Shown: positions 1 to 7,258, numbered from the stretch's first letter. The stretch: 7,913 nt of DNA from Pseudomonadota bacterium (GCA_023423995.1 JAFAEL010000169.1:1-7913), one strand, 5' to 3'. Notes: generated by a model not told the origin, from the letters alone. Made by a program: numbers and translations.

Positions 1-1
1 G

Positions 2-685
2 AACGACTTCATCACGCTGCTCGGCCCGTCCGGCTGCGGGAAGTCGACTCTGCTGCGCATCGTGGCCGGCCTCGACCGGCCGACGACCGGGCGCGTGCTG
101 CTGGATGGCCGCGAGGTGACCGGGCCGGGGCCCGAGCGCGGCATGGTGTTCCAGTCCTACACGCTCTTTCCCTGGCTGAACGTCGCCCAGAACATCGCCT
201 ACGGGCTCAAGGAGCGCGGCGTGCCGGAGGCGCGGCGGCGCGAGATCGTCGACCATTATCTCGGCCGCATGGGCCTGACGGGCTTTGCGAACCACTGGCC
301 GAAGCAGCTTTCGGGCGGCATGCAGCAGCGCGTCGCCATCGCACGGGCGCTGGCGAACGACCCCGCCATGCTGCTGCTCGACGAGCCCTTCGGCGCGCTC
401 GACAACCAGACCCGCGCCCTGATGCAGGAATTGCTGCTCGGCATCTGGGAACGCGACCAGAAGACGGTGCTCTTCGTCACGCACGACATCGAGGAGGCGA
501 TCTTCCTGGCCTCGCGCGTGCTGGTGATGACGGCGCGGCCGGGACGCATCAAGGCAGAGGTCGTGGTCGACCTGCCCCATCCGCGCGACTACCGCGTGAA
601 GACGACGCCCGAGTTCAACGCGCTGAAGGCCCGGCTCACGGAGGAGATCCGCGCCGAGGCCGTGCTGGCCGCCCAGGAGCACTGA
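2..685 (+). CDS. ABC transporter ATP-binding protein, nitrate/sulfonate/taurine class (5' end missing)
   Basis: Cytoplasmic ATPase subunit of an importer; it hydrolyses ATP to drive uptake through partner permeases lying outside the window. The frame is open from base 2 and 227 residues are visible, so about 35-40 N-terminal residues are missing if the protein has the usual 255-270. Seen in order: Walker [10 protein letters not shown] (bases 23-49), Q-loop glutamine in [10 protein letters not shown] (bases 152-154), signature LSGGMQQR (from base 308), Walker B LLLDEP (bases 371-388), D-loop GALD, and H-loop histidine in FVTHD (bases 482-484). The [15 protein letters not shown] signature, the [13 protein letters not shown] stretch and the short C-terminus without a regulatory domain match the TauB/SsuB/NrtD group rather than sugar importers. 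The substrate (sulfonate, taurine, nitrate, pyrimidine precursor or other) cannot be told from the ATPase alone. Its binding protein and permease are probably just upstream. Confidence 0.9.
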   Translation, partial: NDFITLLGPSGCGKSTLLRIVAGLDRPTTGRVLLDGREVTGPGPERGMVFQSYTLFPWLNVAQNIAYGLKERGVPEARRREIVDHYLGRMGLTGFANHWPKQLSGGMQQRVAIARALANDPAMLLLDEPFGALDNQTRALMQELLLGIWERDQKTVLFVTHDIEEAIFLASRVLVMTARPGRIKAEVVVDLPHPRDYRVKTTPEFNALKARLTEEIRAEAVLAAQEH

Positions 686-688
686 CCG

Positions 689-704
689 GGCGGGCTATCC
701 CGCC
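689..704. terminator. Possible bidirectional terminator hairpin between convergent genes
   Basis: A perfect 6-base-pair GC stem, GGCGGG and CCCGCC, encloses a CTAT loop. It sits between the stop of the ABC ATPase (683-685) and the converging amine-oxidase gene, and its loop contains that gene's stop codon (695-697 on the minus strand). There is no T-tract on either side, so it is not a classic intrinsic terminator. Position and symmetry suggest transcript ends for both genes; this is inference. Confidence 0.3.
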
Positions 705-2044
705 GAGGGCCCCAGCGTCGCCAGGATCTCGCCGGCCGCGCGCTCGCCTTCCTCCCAGGCGCCGCCGACCGTGCCCCAGAGCGAGCGGGACGTGGCCTCG
801 CCCGCGAACCAGAGGCGATCGCCGACCGGCCGGGCATAATCCTCGCGGATCGGCACGCGCCCGGGCGGCACGACCGACCAGGAGGACAGCGCCCAGGGGT
901 CGTTCAGCCAGTCGGTGACCTCGAGAACCCTGAGGTCGCGGATCGCCCGCGCCCCGAAGATCCCGCGCAGGAAATCCCGCGCCAGCCGGGCGCTCCGGTC
1001 GCGGCTGCCGGCCTCCACGGCCGTTCGGTAATCCAGCTCCAGATAGTGGATCGGCGCGCCCTCGATATTCGTGAGCAGCCCGAGGCTCCGGGTCGGGGTG
1101 ATCAGCTTCGTGAGCCGGTCCGGGCCTGGGAAAGGGGCGCCCGGCCAGTTGAGGACGACATGCTCGTAGGCGCCGGGCAGGAAGCCCGCGATCGCCTCCG
1201 CCATGCCGGCGGGGAGCGACGGGAGGAACCGGATCGCGCCGGCCTGGAGGACGGGCGTCGGCACCGTGACGATCGCGGCGGATGCCTGGACCGAACCCTG
1301 GGGCGTCGTGAGGCGGACGCCCCGCCCGGACCAGTCGATCGCCGTCACCGGACAGCCGAGCCGGATCGGCAGGTTCGCGGCGAGGCGCGACAGGAAGGCC
1401 CCGTAGCCTCCCCGGATGAAGTAGTTGTCGCCGAACTCGTCGCTCGGGAAATCCCGCGCGCTCACCTCCTCCAGGGGACGACCGCTGATCAGGGCCATGG
1501 TGGCCGCGAGGGCGGAACGCCATTGCCCGAGAGGCGGAAGCGCCTGCGCGAGGGAGCAATCCTCCGGGGCCCGTCCGGCCGCGTTGAAGCTCCGGTCGGC
1601 CCGGTCGAAGCCGCGATCATAGCCGCGGCGCTCCGCCCGCGTCGCCTTCCGGCCATCCACGACGAGATGCCCCTTGCCGGGTGCGCGCCGGAGCGGCTCT
1701 CCCCGCTCCCGGCCGATCCTCACCAGCGGGTTCAGGCCGCCGGCATGGAGCCAGTGGGCGCCGAGATCGACCGGGTGACCGCCGAGCCGCACGGTGACGG
1801 CCCGCCCCCCGACGCGATCCCGCGCTTCCAGGACGGCGACCGTGCGGCCTGCGGCGAGGCAGGCGCGGGCAGCCGCGATTCCGGCGGCCCCGGCACCGAC
1901 GATCGCGACGTCGACCTCCGCGGCGGGCTCTGTCAGCGGGGGGGTGGAGATGGGGCGGCGCAAGGAAGGACTCGAGGGTGGCGCGGCGTCATGCCGGCCC
2001 GCGGCTCGCGGTTCAAGCCTGGCCGACCGAGCGTGTTCCGGCAA
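695..2044 (-). CDS. Flavin amine oxidase-family FAD-dependent oxidoreductase
   Basis: Probably a soluble flavoenzyme that oxidises an amine or related substrate, passing electrons through FAD; the substrate is unknown. Residues 46-60 (VAIVGAGAAGIAAAR) form the Rossmann dinucleotide-binding loop, followed by the acidic strand end and GG-motif VLEARDRVGGR (71-81) and DLGAHWLH (93-100). The C-terminal FAD-binding block FAGEATS (413-419) and VGGAWEEGERAA (426-437) completes the family pattern. At 449 codons it is of normal size. The start is uncertain: the frame has no ATG or GTG before the conserved core. The coordinates use the furthest TTG (2044); alternatives are TTG at 1963 and CTG at 1936, and none has a convincing ribosome site. 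The first ~40 residues are Pro/Ala/Arg-rich and look non-conserved. An out-of-frame ATG at 1992 would join the frame if the seven-base C run (1938-1944) had one more base. It is transcribed divergently from the EI24-like gene. It could instead be a carotenoid- or polyamine-oxidase relative. Confidence 0.85.
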   Translation of the reverse strand: MPEHARSARLEPRAAGRHDAAPPSSPSLRRPISTPPLTEPAAEVDVAIVGAGAAGIAAARACLAAGRTVAVLEARDRVGGRAVTVRLGGHPVDLGAHWLHAGGLNPLVRIGRERGEPLRRAPGKGHLVVDGRKATRAERRGYDRGFDRADRSFNAAGRAPEDCSLAQALPPLGQWRSALAATMALISGRPLEEVSARDFPSDEFGDNYFIRGGYGAFLSRLAANLPIRLGCPVTAIDWSGRGVRLTTPQGSVQASAAIVTVPTPVLQAGAIRFLPSLPAGMAEAIAGFLPGAYEHVVLNWPGAPFPGPDRLTKLITPTRSLGLLTNIEGAPIHYLELDYRTAVEAGSRDRSARLARDFLRGIFGARAIRDLRVLEVTDWLNDPWALSSWSVVPPGRVPIREDYARPVGDRLWFAGEATSRSLWGTVGGAWEEGERAAGEILATLGPSAG

Positions 2045-2064
2045 GCTCGTGCTATGCGGGCAAA

Positions 2065-2766
2065 ATGCTCGCCGTCATTCTTCCCTCGGCCTATGCGGCC
2101 GTTCGCCAGGTCCTCTCGCCGGAGCTCCGCGGGCTCTTCTGGCGCACGATCGGGTTCACGCTGCTTCTGCTCGCCCTGCTCTGGTACGGGCTGACGCAGG
2201 GGCTCTCCGCCATCGTGGCAGCCCATCCGGTCAGCGCCGACTACCCTTTCGTCAACGCGGCGCTGGTCTTCCTGGCCGGCGCGGGCCTCCTGGTCGGCCT
2301 GCTCTACATCCTGCCGGTCACGTCCGCGCTGGTCGCGGGTTTCTTCCTGGACGAGGCGGCGGGTGCCGTGGAGCGGAAGGATTTTCCGGCCGACCCGCCG
2401 GGGAAGCCGATCTCGCTCGGCAAGTCGATCGGCTACGGCCTGCGCTTCGCCGCGCTCGCGCTCGCCGTGAACCTCGCCGCCCTGATGCTCATCTTCGTGC
2501 CCGGCGTGAACATCGTCGCCTTCTTCGCCGCGAACGCCTACCTGCTCAGCCGGGAATATTTCGAGATGGCGGCCGGCCGCTTCAGGTCCTTGGAGGAGGC
2601 CCGCCGCCTCCGGCGGGAGAACCGCGTCACGATCCTCGCCGCCGGCGCGGTGCTGGCAGGGCTGGTCCTCATCCCGGTGGTGAACCTCCTCATCCCGCTC
2701 TTCGGGATCGCCTTCATGGTTCATCTGCATAAGCGCATTGCAGCCAAGCGCCTGCCGGCCGTATGA
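2065..2766 (+). CDS. EI24 domain / CysZ-like integral membrane protein
   Basis: A 233-residue hydrophobic protein with membrane segments at about residues 27-48, 63-93, 125-155 and 186-221. The later segments are long enough to be re-entrant pairs, as in the EI24/CysZ fold. The segment around 156-184 (NAYLLSREYFEMAAGRF, then a charged RSLEEARRLRREN stretch) is the part I recognise as typical of alphaproteobacterial EI24-domain proteins. In that family CysZ moves sulfate into the cell, but most alphaproteobacterial members are uncharacterised, so a sulfate role is only a possibility. The ATG at 2065 is chosen because the frame upstream to a GTG at 1978 encodes an unlikely charged leader over the divergent gene's 5' end; the ribosome site is weak. 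The stop is 22 bases before tal, so the two genes are probably co-transcribed. Confidence 0.8.
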   Translation: MLAVILPSAYAAVRQVLSPELRGLFWRTIGFTLLLLALLWYGLTQGLSAIVAAHPVSADYPFVNAALVFLAGAGLLVGLLYILPVTSALVAGFFLDEAAGAVERKDFPADPPGKPISLGKSIGYGLRFAALALAVNLAALMLIFVPGVNIVAFFAANAYLLSREYFEMAAGRFRSLEEARRLRRENRVTILAAGAVLAGLVLIPVVNLLIPLFGIAFMVHLHKRIAAKRLPAV

Positions 2767-2774
2767 GCTGGGCA

Positions 2775-2779
2775 GGGAG
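2775..2779 (+). promoter_or_regulatory. Ribosome binding site of tal
   Basis: GGGAG lies 9 bases before the ATG at 2789. It supports that start over an in-frame TTG at 2738, which would lie inside the preceding gene and add 17 residues not found in TalB. Confidence 0.75.
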
Positions 2780-2788
2780 CAGAAAGCC

Positions 2789-3760
2789 ATGCCGTCCAAG
2801 CTCGAACAATTGCGGTCCATGACGACCGTCGTCGCCGATACGGGCGACATCGACGCGGTTCGCCGGCTGAAGCCGGAGGACTGCACCACCAACCCAACCC
2901 TCCTCCTCAAGGCCGCCCAGTCCGAAGGCGGGTCGGAGGTGCTGGAGCGCGCGCTCGATTGGGGGCGGCGGCAATCCGGCGCGAAGGACTCGACGATCGC
3001 GGCGATCGCCGACCGGGTCGCCGTGGCGGTCGGGGCGGAGCTCGCCGGCATCGTCCCGGGGCGCGTGTCGACCGAGGTCGACGCCGACCTCTCCTTCGAC
3101 ACGGCGGCGACCGTCGAGGCGGCCCGCCGCATCATCCGCGACTACGCCGATCTCGGCGTCGGGCGCGAGCGCATCCTGATCAAGATCGCCGGGACCTGGG
3201 AGGGGATCCGCGCCGCCGAGATCCTCCAGCGCGACGGCATCGACTGCAACGTCACCCTCGTCTTCTCGTCCGTCCAGGCGATGGCCTGCGCGAATGCGGG
3301 CGTGTTCCTCATCTCGCCCTTCGTCGGGCGGATCCTCGACTGGCACGTGAAGAACGGCGGCGGCCCCTACACGGCCGAGACGGATCCGGGCGTGATCTCC
3401 GTCGCCAGCATCTACGGCGCCTTCAAGGCCCACGGCGCCCGGACGGTGGTGATGGGCGCGTCCTTCCGCAACGTCGGCGAGGTCGAGGCGCTGGCGGGCT
3501 GCGACCGCCTCACCATCTCGCCAGCCCTGATGGACGAGCTCGCCAAGGACGAGGGCGCCCTGCCCCGGCGGCTCTCGCCGCAGACCCCGGCCGCGCATCC
3601 CGCCTGGCGCAGCTATGACGAGGCGGAGTTCCGCTTCTGCCTGAACGAGGACGCGATGGCGTCGGAGAAGCTGTCGGAGGGCATCCGGCACTTCGTCCGC
3701 GACCTGCGCGCGCTGCGGTCCCTGATCGCAGCCCGGCTCGATCACGCCAAGGCTGCTTGA
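2789..3760 (+). CDS. tal: Transaldolase (TalB type)
   Basis: Cytoplasmic enzyme of the non-oxidative pentose phosphate pathway. It moves a dihydroxyacetone unit from sedoheptulose-7-phosphate to glyceraldehyde-3-phosphate, giving erythrose-4-phosphate and fructose-6-phosphate. The 323 residues align from end to end, as I recall it, with E. coli TalB (317). The Schiff-base lysine is K132 in ILIKIAGTWEGI; the acid/base residues are D17 in VVADTGD and E96 in RVSTEVDAD, at the same numbers as in TalB. Other family blocks are DCTTNPTLLLKAA (31-43), DCNVTLVFS, GVFLISPFVGRILDWH and GARTVVMGASFRNVGEV. The start is set by the upstream GGGAG and by the TalB alignment. It follows the EI24-like gene by 22 bases and probably shares its transcript. 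The Pho box downstream points into ugpB and should not control it. No domain is missing and nothing suggests the transaldolase/isomerase fusion found in some bacteria. Confidence 0.96.
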   Translation: MPSKLEQLRSMTTVVADTGDIDAVRRLKPEDCTTNPTLLLKAAQSEGGSEVLERALDWGRRQSGAKDSTIAAIADRVAVAVGAELAGIVPGRVSTEVDADLSFDTAATVEAARRIIRDYADLGVGRERILIKIAGTWEGIRAAEILQRDGIDCNVTLVFSSVQAMACANAGVFLISPFVGRILDWHVKNGGGPYTAETDPGVISVASIYGAFKAHGARTVVMGASFRNVGEVEALAGCDRLTISPALMDELAKDEGALPRRLSPQTPAAHPAWRSYDEAEFRFCLNEDAMASEKLSEGIRHFVRDLRALRSLIAARLDHAKAA

Positions 3761-3791
3761 CGGGCCACTCCATCTATTGTTGCAGGCGCAA

Positions 3792-3820
3792 CTGTCATCG
3801 TTTCGTCATATGGTTGTCAC
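3792..3820 (+). promoter_or_regulatory. Pho box (three tandem PhoB half-sites) upstream of ugpB
   Basis: Three direct repeats, CTGTCAT (3792-3798), TCGTCAT (3803-3809) and TTGTCAC (3814-3820), are spaced by exactly 11 bases. The known PhoB site is two or more CTGTCAT-like 7-mers separated by 4 AT-rich bases, which this matches, although the spacers here are less AT-rich. It lies 31 bases after the tal stop and 110 bases before the ugpB start. It should recruit PhoB and polymerase under phosphate limitation, replacing a normal -35. A weak -10 could be CATCGT near 3826, but I would not rely on it. The rest of the 170-base spacer (3761-3930) shows only this box and the ugpB ribosome site. Confidence 0.85.
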
Positions 3821-3917
3821 GCGGGCATCGTGCCGGCGCACCAACACGAGACGGGCCTGACCGGGTTTCGCGCTCACCTCCGTCGAACGCGGGATCCGGT
3901 CCCAAGGGCTCCAGTTC

Positions 3918-3924
3918 AGGGAAG
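3918..3924 (+). promoter_or_regulatory. Ribosome binding site of ugpB
   Basis: AGGGAAG lies 6 bases before the ATG at 3931. It fixes the start directly before a signal peptide. An in-frame upstream TTG at 3757 would translate the Pho box and bury the signal peptide, so it is rejected. Confidence 0.75.
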
Positions 3925-3930
3925 AACGCA

Positions 3931-5247
3931 ATGAGATCCTTTGCCCGCCTGGCGGCCGCGCTCACCGCAGCCGCCGTCGCATCCCCGGCCTTCGCGCAGA
4001 CCGAGATCCAGTGGTGGCACGCCATGACCGGCGGCAACAACGAGGTCGTGGTGAAGCTCGCCGAGGAGTTCAACGCCTCGCAGCGCGACTACAAGATCGT
4101 GCCCACCTACAAGGGCAGCTACCCGGACACGATGAATGCCGGCATCGCGGCCTTCCGGGCCGGCAACGCGCCGCACATCCTGCAGGTGTTCGAGGTCGGC
4201 ACCGCCACCATGATGGCCGCCAAGGGCGCCGTGAAGCCGGTCTTCGAGCTGATGAAGGACGCCGGCGAGCCCTTCGATCCGAAGTCGTACCTGCCGGCCA
4301 TCACGGGCTACTACTCGACCGCCAAGGGCGACATGCTGTCGATGCCCTTCAACTCGTCCTCCATGGTGATGTGGGTCAACAAGGACGCGCTGAAGAAGGC
4401 GGGGCTCAACGGCGACCAGCCGCCCAAGACCTGGCCCGAGGTGTTCGATGCCGCCAAGAAGCTGAAGGCCGCCGGCTACAACACCTGCGGGTTCTCGACG
4501 GCCTGGACGACCTGGGCCAACATCGAGCAGCTCTCGGCCTGGCACAACCTGCCGCTCTCGACCAAGGCCAACGGGCTCGACGGATTCGACACCGTCCTCA
4601 GCTTCAACGGCCCGCTGCAGGTGAAGCACCTGCAGAACCTGGTGGAGCTGCAGAAGGACAAGACCTTCGACTATTCCGGCCGCACCAATGCCGGCGAAGG
4701 CCGCTTCACCAGCGGCGAATGTCCGCTCTTCCTCACCTCGTCGGGCTTCTACGGCAACGTGAAGGGCAACGCGAAGTTCGACTGGGCGGCGGTGCCGATG
4801 CCCTACTACCCGGACGTGCAGGGCGCCCCGCAGAACTCGATCATCGGCGGCGCCTCGCTCTGGGTCATGGGCGGCAAGAGCGCGGCCGAGTACAAGGGCG
4901 TGGCGAAGTTCTTCGCCTTCCTGTCCGACACGGACCGCCAGGCCAAGCTGCACCAGGAATCGGGCTACCTGCCGATCACGCGCGCGGCCTACGACAAGAC
5001 CAAGGCCTCCGGCTTCTACGACAAGAACCCCTCGCTCCAGACGGCCCTGATCGAGCTCACCAACAAGGAGCCGACGGAGAATTCGCGCGGGCTGCGCCTC
5101 GGCAACATGGTTCAGCTGCGTGACGTGTGGGCCGAGGAGATCGAATCCGCGCTGGTCGGCCAGAAGAGCCCCAAGGAGGCGCTGGATTCCGCGGTGTCCC
5201 GCGGCAACCAGATGCTGAGGCAGTTCGAGCGCTCGGTCAGCCGGTGA
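3931..5247 (+). CDS. ugpB: sn-Glycerol-3-phosphate ABC transporter, periplasmic binding protein UgpB
   Basis: Periplasmic receptor that captures sn-glycerol-3-phosphate, and in relatives glycerophosphodiesters, and delivers it to UgpA-UgpE. It has 438 residues, the same length as E. coli UgpB. Residues 1-22 form a signal peptide (RSFAR charged start, Ala/Leu-rich core, cleavage predicted at AFA|Q). Mature-protein blocks that match UgpB are DYKIVPTYKG (53-62), AGIAAFRAGNAP and VGTATMMA (70-96), QPPKTW (163-168), QNSIIGGASLWVM (301-313), GYLPITRAAYD (345-355) and GLRLGNM (387-393). The paired tryptophans W192 and W195, Y346 and R389 fall where UgpB has ligand-contacting residues. The gene starts the operon behind the Pho box, so phosphate starvation should induce it. 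It is followed by a strong multi-hairpin spacer that may protect its 3' end and raise its output above the permeases. Diester versus monoester preference cannot be read from the sequence. Confidence 0.96.
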   Translation: MRSFARLAAALTAAAVASPAFAQTEIQWWHAMTGGNNEVVVKLAEEFNASQRDYKIVPTYKGSYPDTMNAGIAAFRAGNAPHILQVFEVGTATMMAAKGAVKPVFELMKDAGEPFDPKSYLPAITGYYSTAKGDMLSMPFNSSSMVMWVNKDALKKAGLNGDQPPKTWPEVFDAAKKLKAAGYNTCGFSTAWTTWANIEQLSAWHNLPLSTKANGLDGFDTVLSFNGPLQVKHLQNLVELQKDKTFDYSGRTNAGEGRFTSGECPLFLTSSGFYGNVKGNAKFDWAAVPMPYYPDVQGAPQNSIIGGASLWVMGGKSAAEYKGVAKFFAFLSDTDRQAKLHQESGYLPITRAAYDKTKASGFYDKNPSLQTALIELTNKEPTENSRGLRLGNMVQLRDVWAEEIESALVGQKSPKEALDSAVSRGNQMLRQFERSVSR

Positions 5248-5256
5248 TCCGAGGGC

Positions 5257-5380
5257 GTCAGCCCGGGCGCGGTGCAGCATGAGGTGCTGCGCCGCCGAGC
5301 CGGGACCCACGATCAAGCTCCCGATGAACATGCCAGGTCGTGGGTTCCGGGTTCGGACATTCGGTCCGCCCCGGAATGAC
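5257..5380. repeat. Palindromic intergenic element between ugpB and ugpA
   Basis: A 124-base block fills most of the 145-base gap. Its ends are imperfect inverted repeats, GTCAGCCCGGGCG (5257-5269) against the reverse complement of 5367-5380 (GTCATTCCGGGGCG). Three stems are visible. Stem 1 pairs 5269-5280 with 5284-5295 (12 pairs, two of them G-U, three-base loop). Stem 2 pairs 5300-5314 with 5336-5350 (15 pairs, two G-U). Stem 3 pairs 5345-5351 with 5370-5376 and encloses 5354-5358 with 5364-5368. Stems 2 and 3 share bases 5345-5350, so they compete. The likely ugpA ribosome site AGG (5381-5383) lies at the element's right edge. It resembles dispersed palindromic repeats of alphaproteobacteria; that it recurs elsewhere in the genome is inference. 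Confidence 0.75.
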
Positions 5381-5392
5381 AGGTCGTAAAGA

Positions 5393-6274
5393 ATGGAAAA
5401 GCGCGCCGTCTTCGGCAACCGCGCCCTGCCCTACGCGCTTCTCGCGCCGCAGATCGCCATCACCCTGATCTTCTTCTACTGGCCGGCCGCCCAGGCGGTC
5501 CGCCAGTCCTTCCTCGTCGAGGACGCATTCGGCCTCTCGACCGAATTCGTCTGGTTCGAGAACTACATCCACCTCTTCACCGACCCGAGCTATTACCGCA
5601 CGCTCTGGACGACGGTGGTCTTCTCGACGGCCGTCACGGTCATGTCGCTCTCGGTCGCGCTGCTGCTCGCCATCATGGCGGACCGGGAGATCAAGGGAGC
5701 GACCGGCTACCGGACGCTGCTGATCTGGCCCTACGCGGTGGCACCCGCGGTGGCCGGCGTGCTGTGGATCTTCATGCTCGATCCCTCGCTCGGCATCATC
5801 GCGCAGGGGCTGCGCCGGATCGGCATCGACTGGAACCCGCGTCTCAACGGCGGGCAGGCCATGACCCAGGTCGTGCTCGCCTCGTCCTGGAAGCAGATTT
5901 CCTACAACTTCCTGTTCTTCCTGGCCGGGCTCCAGGCGATCCCGAAGAGCGTCATCGAGGCCGCGGCCATCGACGGGGCGCGTCCCTGGCGGCGCTTCTG
6001 GACCATCATCCTGCCGCTGCTCTCGCCGACGACCTTCTTCCTCGTCGTCGTGAACATCGTCTACGCGTTCTTCGAGACCTTCGGGACGATCGACGCCATG
6101 ACGGGCGGCGGCCCGGCCAAGGCGACGGAAACCCTCGTCTACAAGGTCTATGCGGACGGACGGCTCGGCGGCGACCTCGGCGGCTCTGCCGCGCAATCCG
6201 TCATCCTGATGGTCATCGTGATCGGGTTGACCGCCATCCAGTTCCGGTTCGTCGAGCGCAAGGTCACCTACTGA
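5393..6274 (+). CDS. ugpA: sn-Glycerol-3-phosphate ABC transporter permease UgpA
   Basis: Inner-membrane permease of the MalF type that pairs with UgpE to form the translocation path. It has 293 residues against about 295 in E. coli. Six hydrophobic segments lie at about 13-33, 72-97, 108-130, 158-180, 204-228 and 265-285. The EAA loop [20 protein letters not shown] (189-208) is the contact site for UgpC. Highly conserved UgpA blocks are [15 protein letters not shown] (113-127), [23 protein letters not shown] (154-176), and SAAQSV near residue 265. The ATG at 5393 follows an AGG by 9 bases at the border of the palindromic element, a modest ribosome site that nearby stems could mask. The stop TGA shares one base with the ugpE start (TGATG), so the two permeases are translationally coupled, which fits one copy of each per complex. 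Confidence 0.95.
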   Translation: MEKRAVFGNRALPYALLAPQIAITLIFFYWPAAQAVRQSFLVEDAFGLSTEFVWFENYIHLFTDPSYYRTLWTTVVFSTAVTVMSLSVALLLAIMADREIKGATGYRTLLIWPYAVAPAVAGVLWIFMLDPSLGIIAQGLRRIGIDWNPRLNGGQAMTQVVLASSWKQISYNFLFFLAGLQAIPKSVIEAAAIDGARPWRRFWTIILPLLSPTTFFLVVVNIVYAFFETFGTIDAMTGGGPAKATETLVYKVYADGRLGGDLGGSAAQSVILMVIVIGLTAIQFRFVERKVTY

Positions 6275-7125
6275 TGGTCGAACGCCGCACGTTCTTCGGC
6301 ACCTTCCTGCCCCACCTCGTCCTGCTGGCGGGCGTCGCCGTCGTCGCCTTCCCGGTCTACCTCGCGGTCGTGGGCTCCACCCACGAATCCGCCGTGATCG
6401 CGAACGGCCAGATGCCGCTCTATCCCGGGAGCGAAGCGGCCGAGACCTATTACCGGACCCTGGTCATCGGCCCGAGCCGCACGACCCGGGAACCCGTGTC
6501 GGGGATGCTGCTCAACAGCTTCCTGATGGCCATGATCATCGCGGTCGGGAAGATCGCGATCTCGATCCTGTCCGCCTATGCGGTCGTCTATTTCCGCTTC
6601 CCGCTCAGGATGGCGGCGTTCTGGACGATCTTCATCACGCTGATGCTGCCGGTCGAGGTCCGCATCTACCCGACCTACAAGATCGTCGCCGATCTCGGCC
6701 TTCTCGATTCCATGGCCGGCCTCACCCTGCCGCTCATCGCCTCGGCGACCGCCACGCTCCTGTTCCGGCAGTTCTTCATGACCGTGCCGGACGAGCTGGT
6801 GGAAGCCTCCAAGATCGACGGCGCCGGACCGTTCCGGTTCTTCAAGGATACGCTGCTGCCCCTGTCGCGCACGAACATGGCGGCCCTGTTCGTGATCCTC
6901 TTCATCTATGGCTGGAACCAGTATCTCTGGCCGCTGCTGATCACGACGCGCGACGACATGCAGACGATCGTCATCGGCATCAAGAAGATGATCGTTACGT
7001 CCGACGCCCTCACCGAGTGGCAGATCGTGATGGCGACCGCTGTGCTCGCGATGCTTCCGCCGGTTCTCGTCGTGATCCTGATGCAGAAGCTCTTCGTCCG
7101 CGGCCTCGTGGAAACGGAGAAATGA
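6274..7125 (+). CDS. ugpE: sn-Glycerol-3-phosphate ABC transporter permease UgpE
   Basis: Second inner-membrane permease, of the MalG type, partner of UgpA. It has 283 residues against 281 in E. coli. Hydrophobic segments lie at about 11-34, 79-106, 113-128, 147-169, 200-222 and 251-271. The EAA loop reads [20 protein letters not shown] (177-196), with Ser in place of the third Ala, a mild and common change. Signature UgpE stretches are [22 protein letters not shown] (120-135), [21 protein letters not shown] (157-177), [14 protein letters not shown] (210-223) and [10 protein letters not shown] at the C-terminus. The start ATG overlaps the ugpA stop by one base, so no separate ribosome site is needed. 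After its stop comes a 145-base palindromic spacer before ugpC, unlike the tight ugpA-ugpE junction. Confidence 0.95.
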   Translation: MVERRTFFGTFLPHLVLLAGVAVVAFPVYLAVVGSTHESAVIANGQMPLYPGSEAAETYYRTLVIGPSRTTREPVSGMLLNSFLMAMIIAVGKIAISILSAYAVVYFRFPLRMAAFWTIFITLMLPVEVRIYPTYKIVADLGLLDSMAGLTLPLIASATATLLFRQFFMTVPDELVEASKIDGAGPFRFFKDTLLPLSRTNMAALFVILFIYGWNQYLWPLLITTRDDMQTIVIGIKKMIVTSDALTEWQIVMATAVLAMLPPVLVVILMQKLFVRGLVETEK

Positions 7126-7148
7126 CCGCGCATGCGGAGGCTTGCGCG

Positions 7149-7258
7149 ATCATCCCCGGCCGGCGGTGGCTGCCCCACCGACGGCAACGGGGATCCTGTC
7201 CCGTCCCGAGGCTCTCACCTGGATCCCCTTTCCTGGCCGCCGGCTCGCCGGGAATGAC
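7149..7258. repeat. Palindromic intergenic element between ugpE and ugpC
   Basis: A 110-base block inside the 145-base gap. The ends are inverted repeats matching at 10 of 12 positions: ATCATCCCCGGC (7149-7160) against the reverse complement of 7247-7258 (GTCATTCCCGGC). The left half folds as 7152-7158 with 7188-7194, then 7159-7162 with 7182-7185, then 7164-7169 with 7175-7180, 17 pairs in all with one mismatch and a two-base bulge. The right half pairs 7230-7237 with 7247-7254. GGGGATCC (7189-7196) can instead pair with GGATCCCC (7221-7228), which would break the first stem. Its right terminus shares GGAATGACA with the ugpB-ugpA element, while the interiors differ. It is probably a related dispersed repeat. 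Confidence 0.7.

Noticed and set aside
1046..2194. A 382-codon plus-strand frame across the amine oxidase gene
   Set aside because: Its Arg/Gly/Asp-rich composition is typical of a GC-rich shadow frame, while the minus strand encodes clear FAD-binding motifs.
1933..3135. A 400-codon minus-strand frame over the EI24-like gene and tal
   Set aside because: Low-complexity shadow of two well-supported plus-strand genes. Only its last codons matter, for the amine oxidase start question.
2714..3745. A 343-codon frame antisense to tal
   Set aside because: The sense frame is colinear with TalB with all catalytic residues; the antisense has no family features.
3757..3780. TTGACG followed by TATTGT as a sigma-70 promoter for ugpB
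   Set aside because: The spacing is about 12 bases, too short. The Pho box explains promoter placement better.
3779..3792. GTTGC/GCAAC hairpin after tal as a terminator
   Set aside because: Only five pairs with a four-base loop, no T-tract, and it runs into the first Pho half-site.
3916..5418. A 500-codon open frame antisense to ugpB
   Set aside because: It is rich in Arg, Gly, His and Val with no recognisable motif, and it mirrors the codon bias of ugpB. The sense frame is an unmistakable UgpB.
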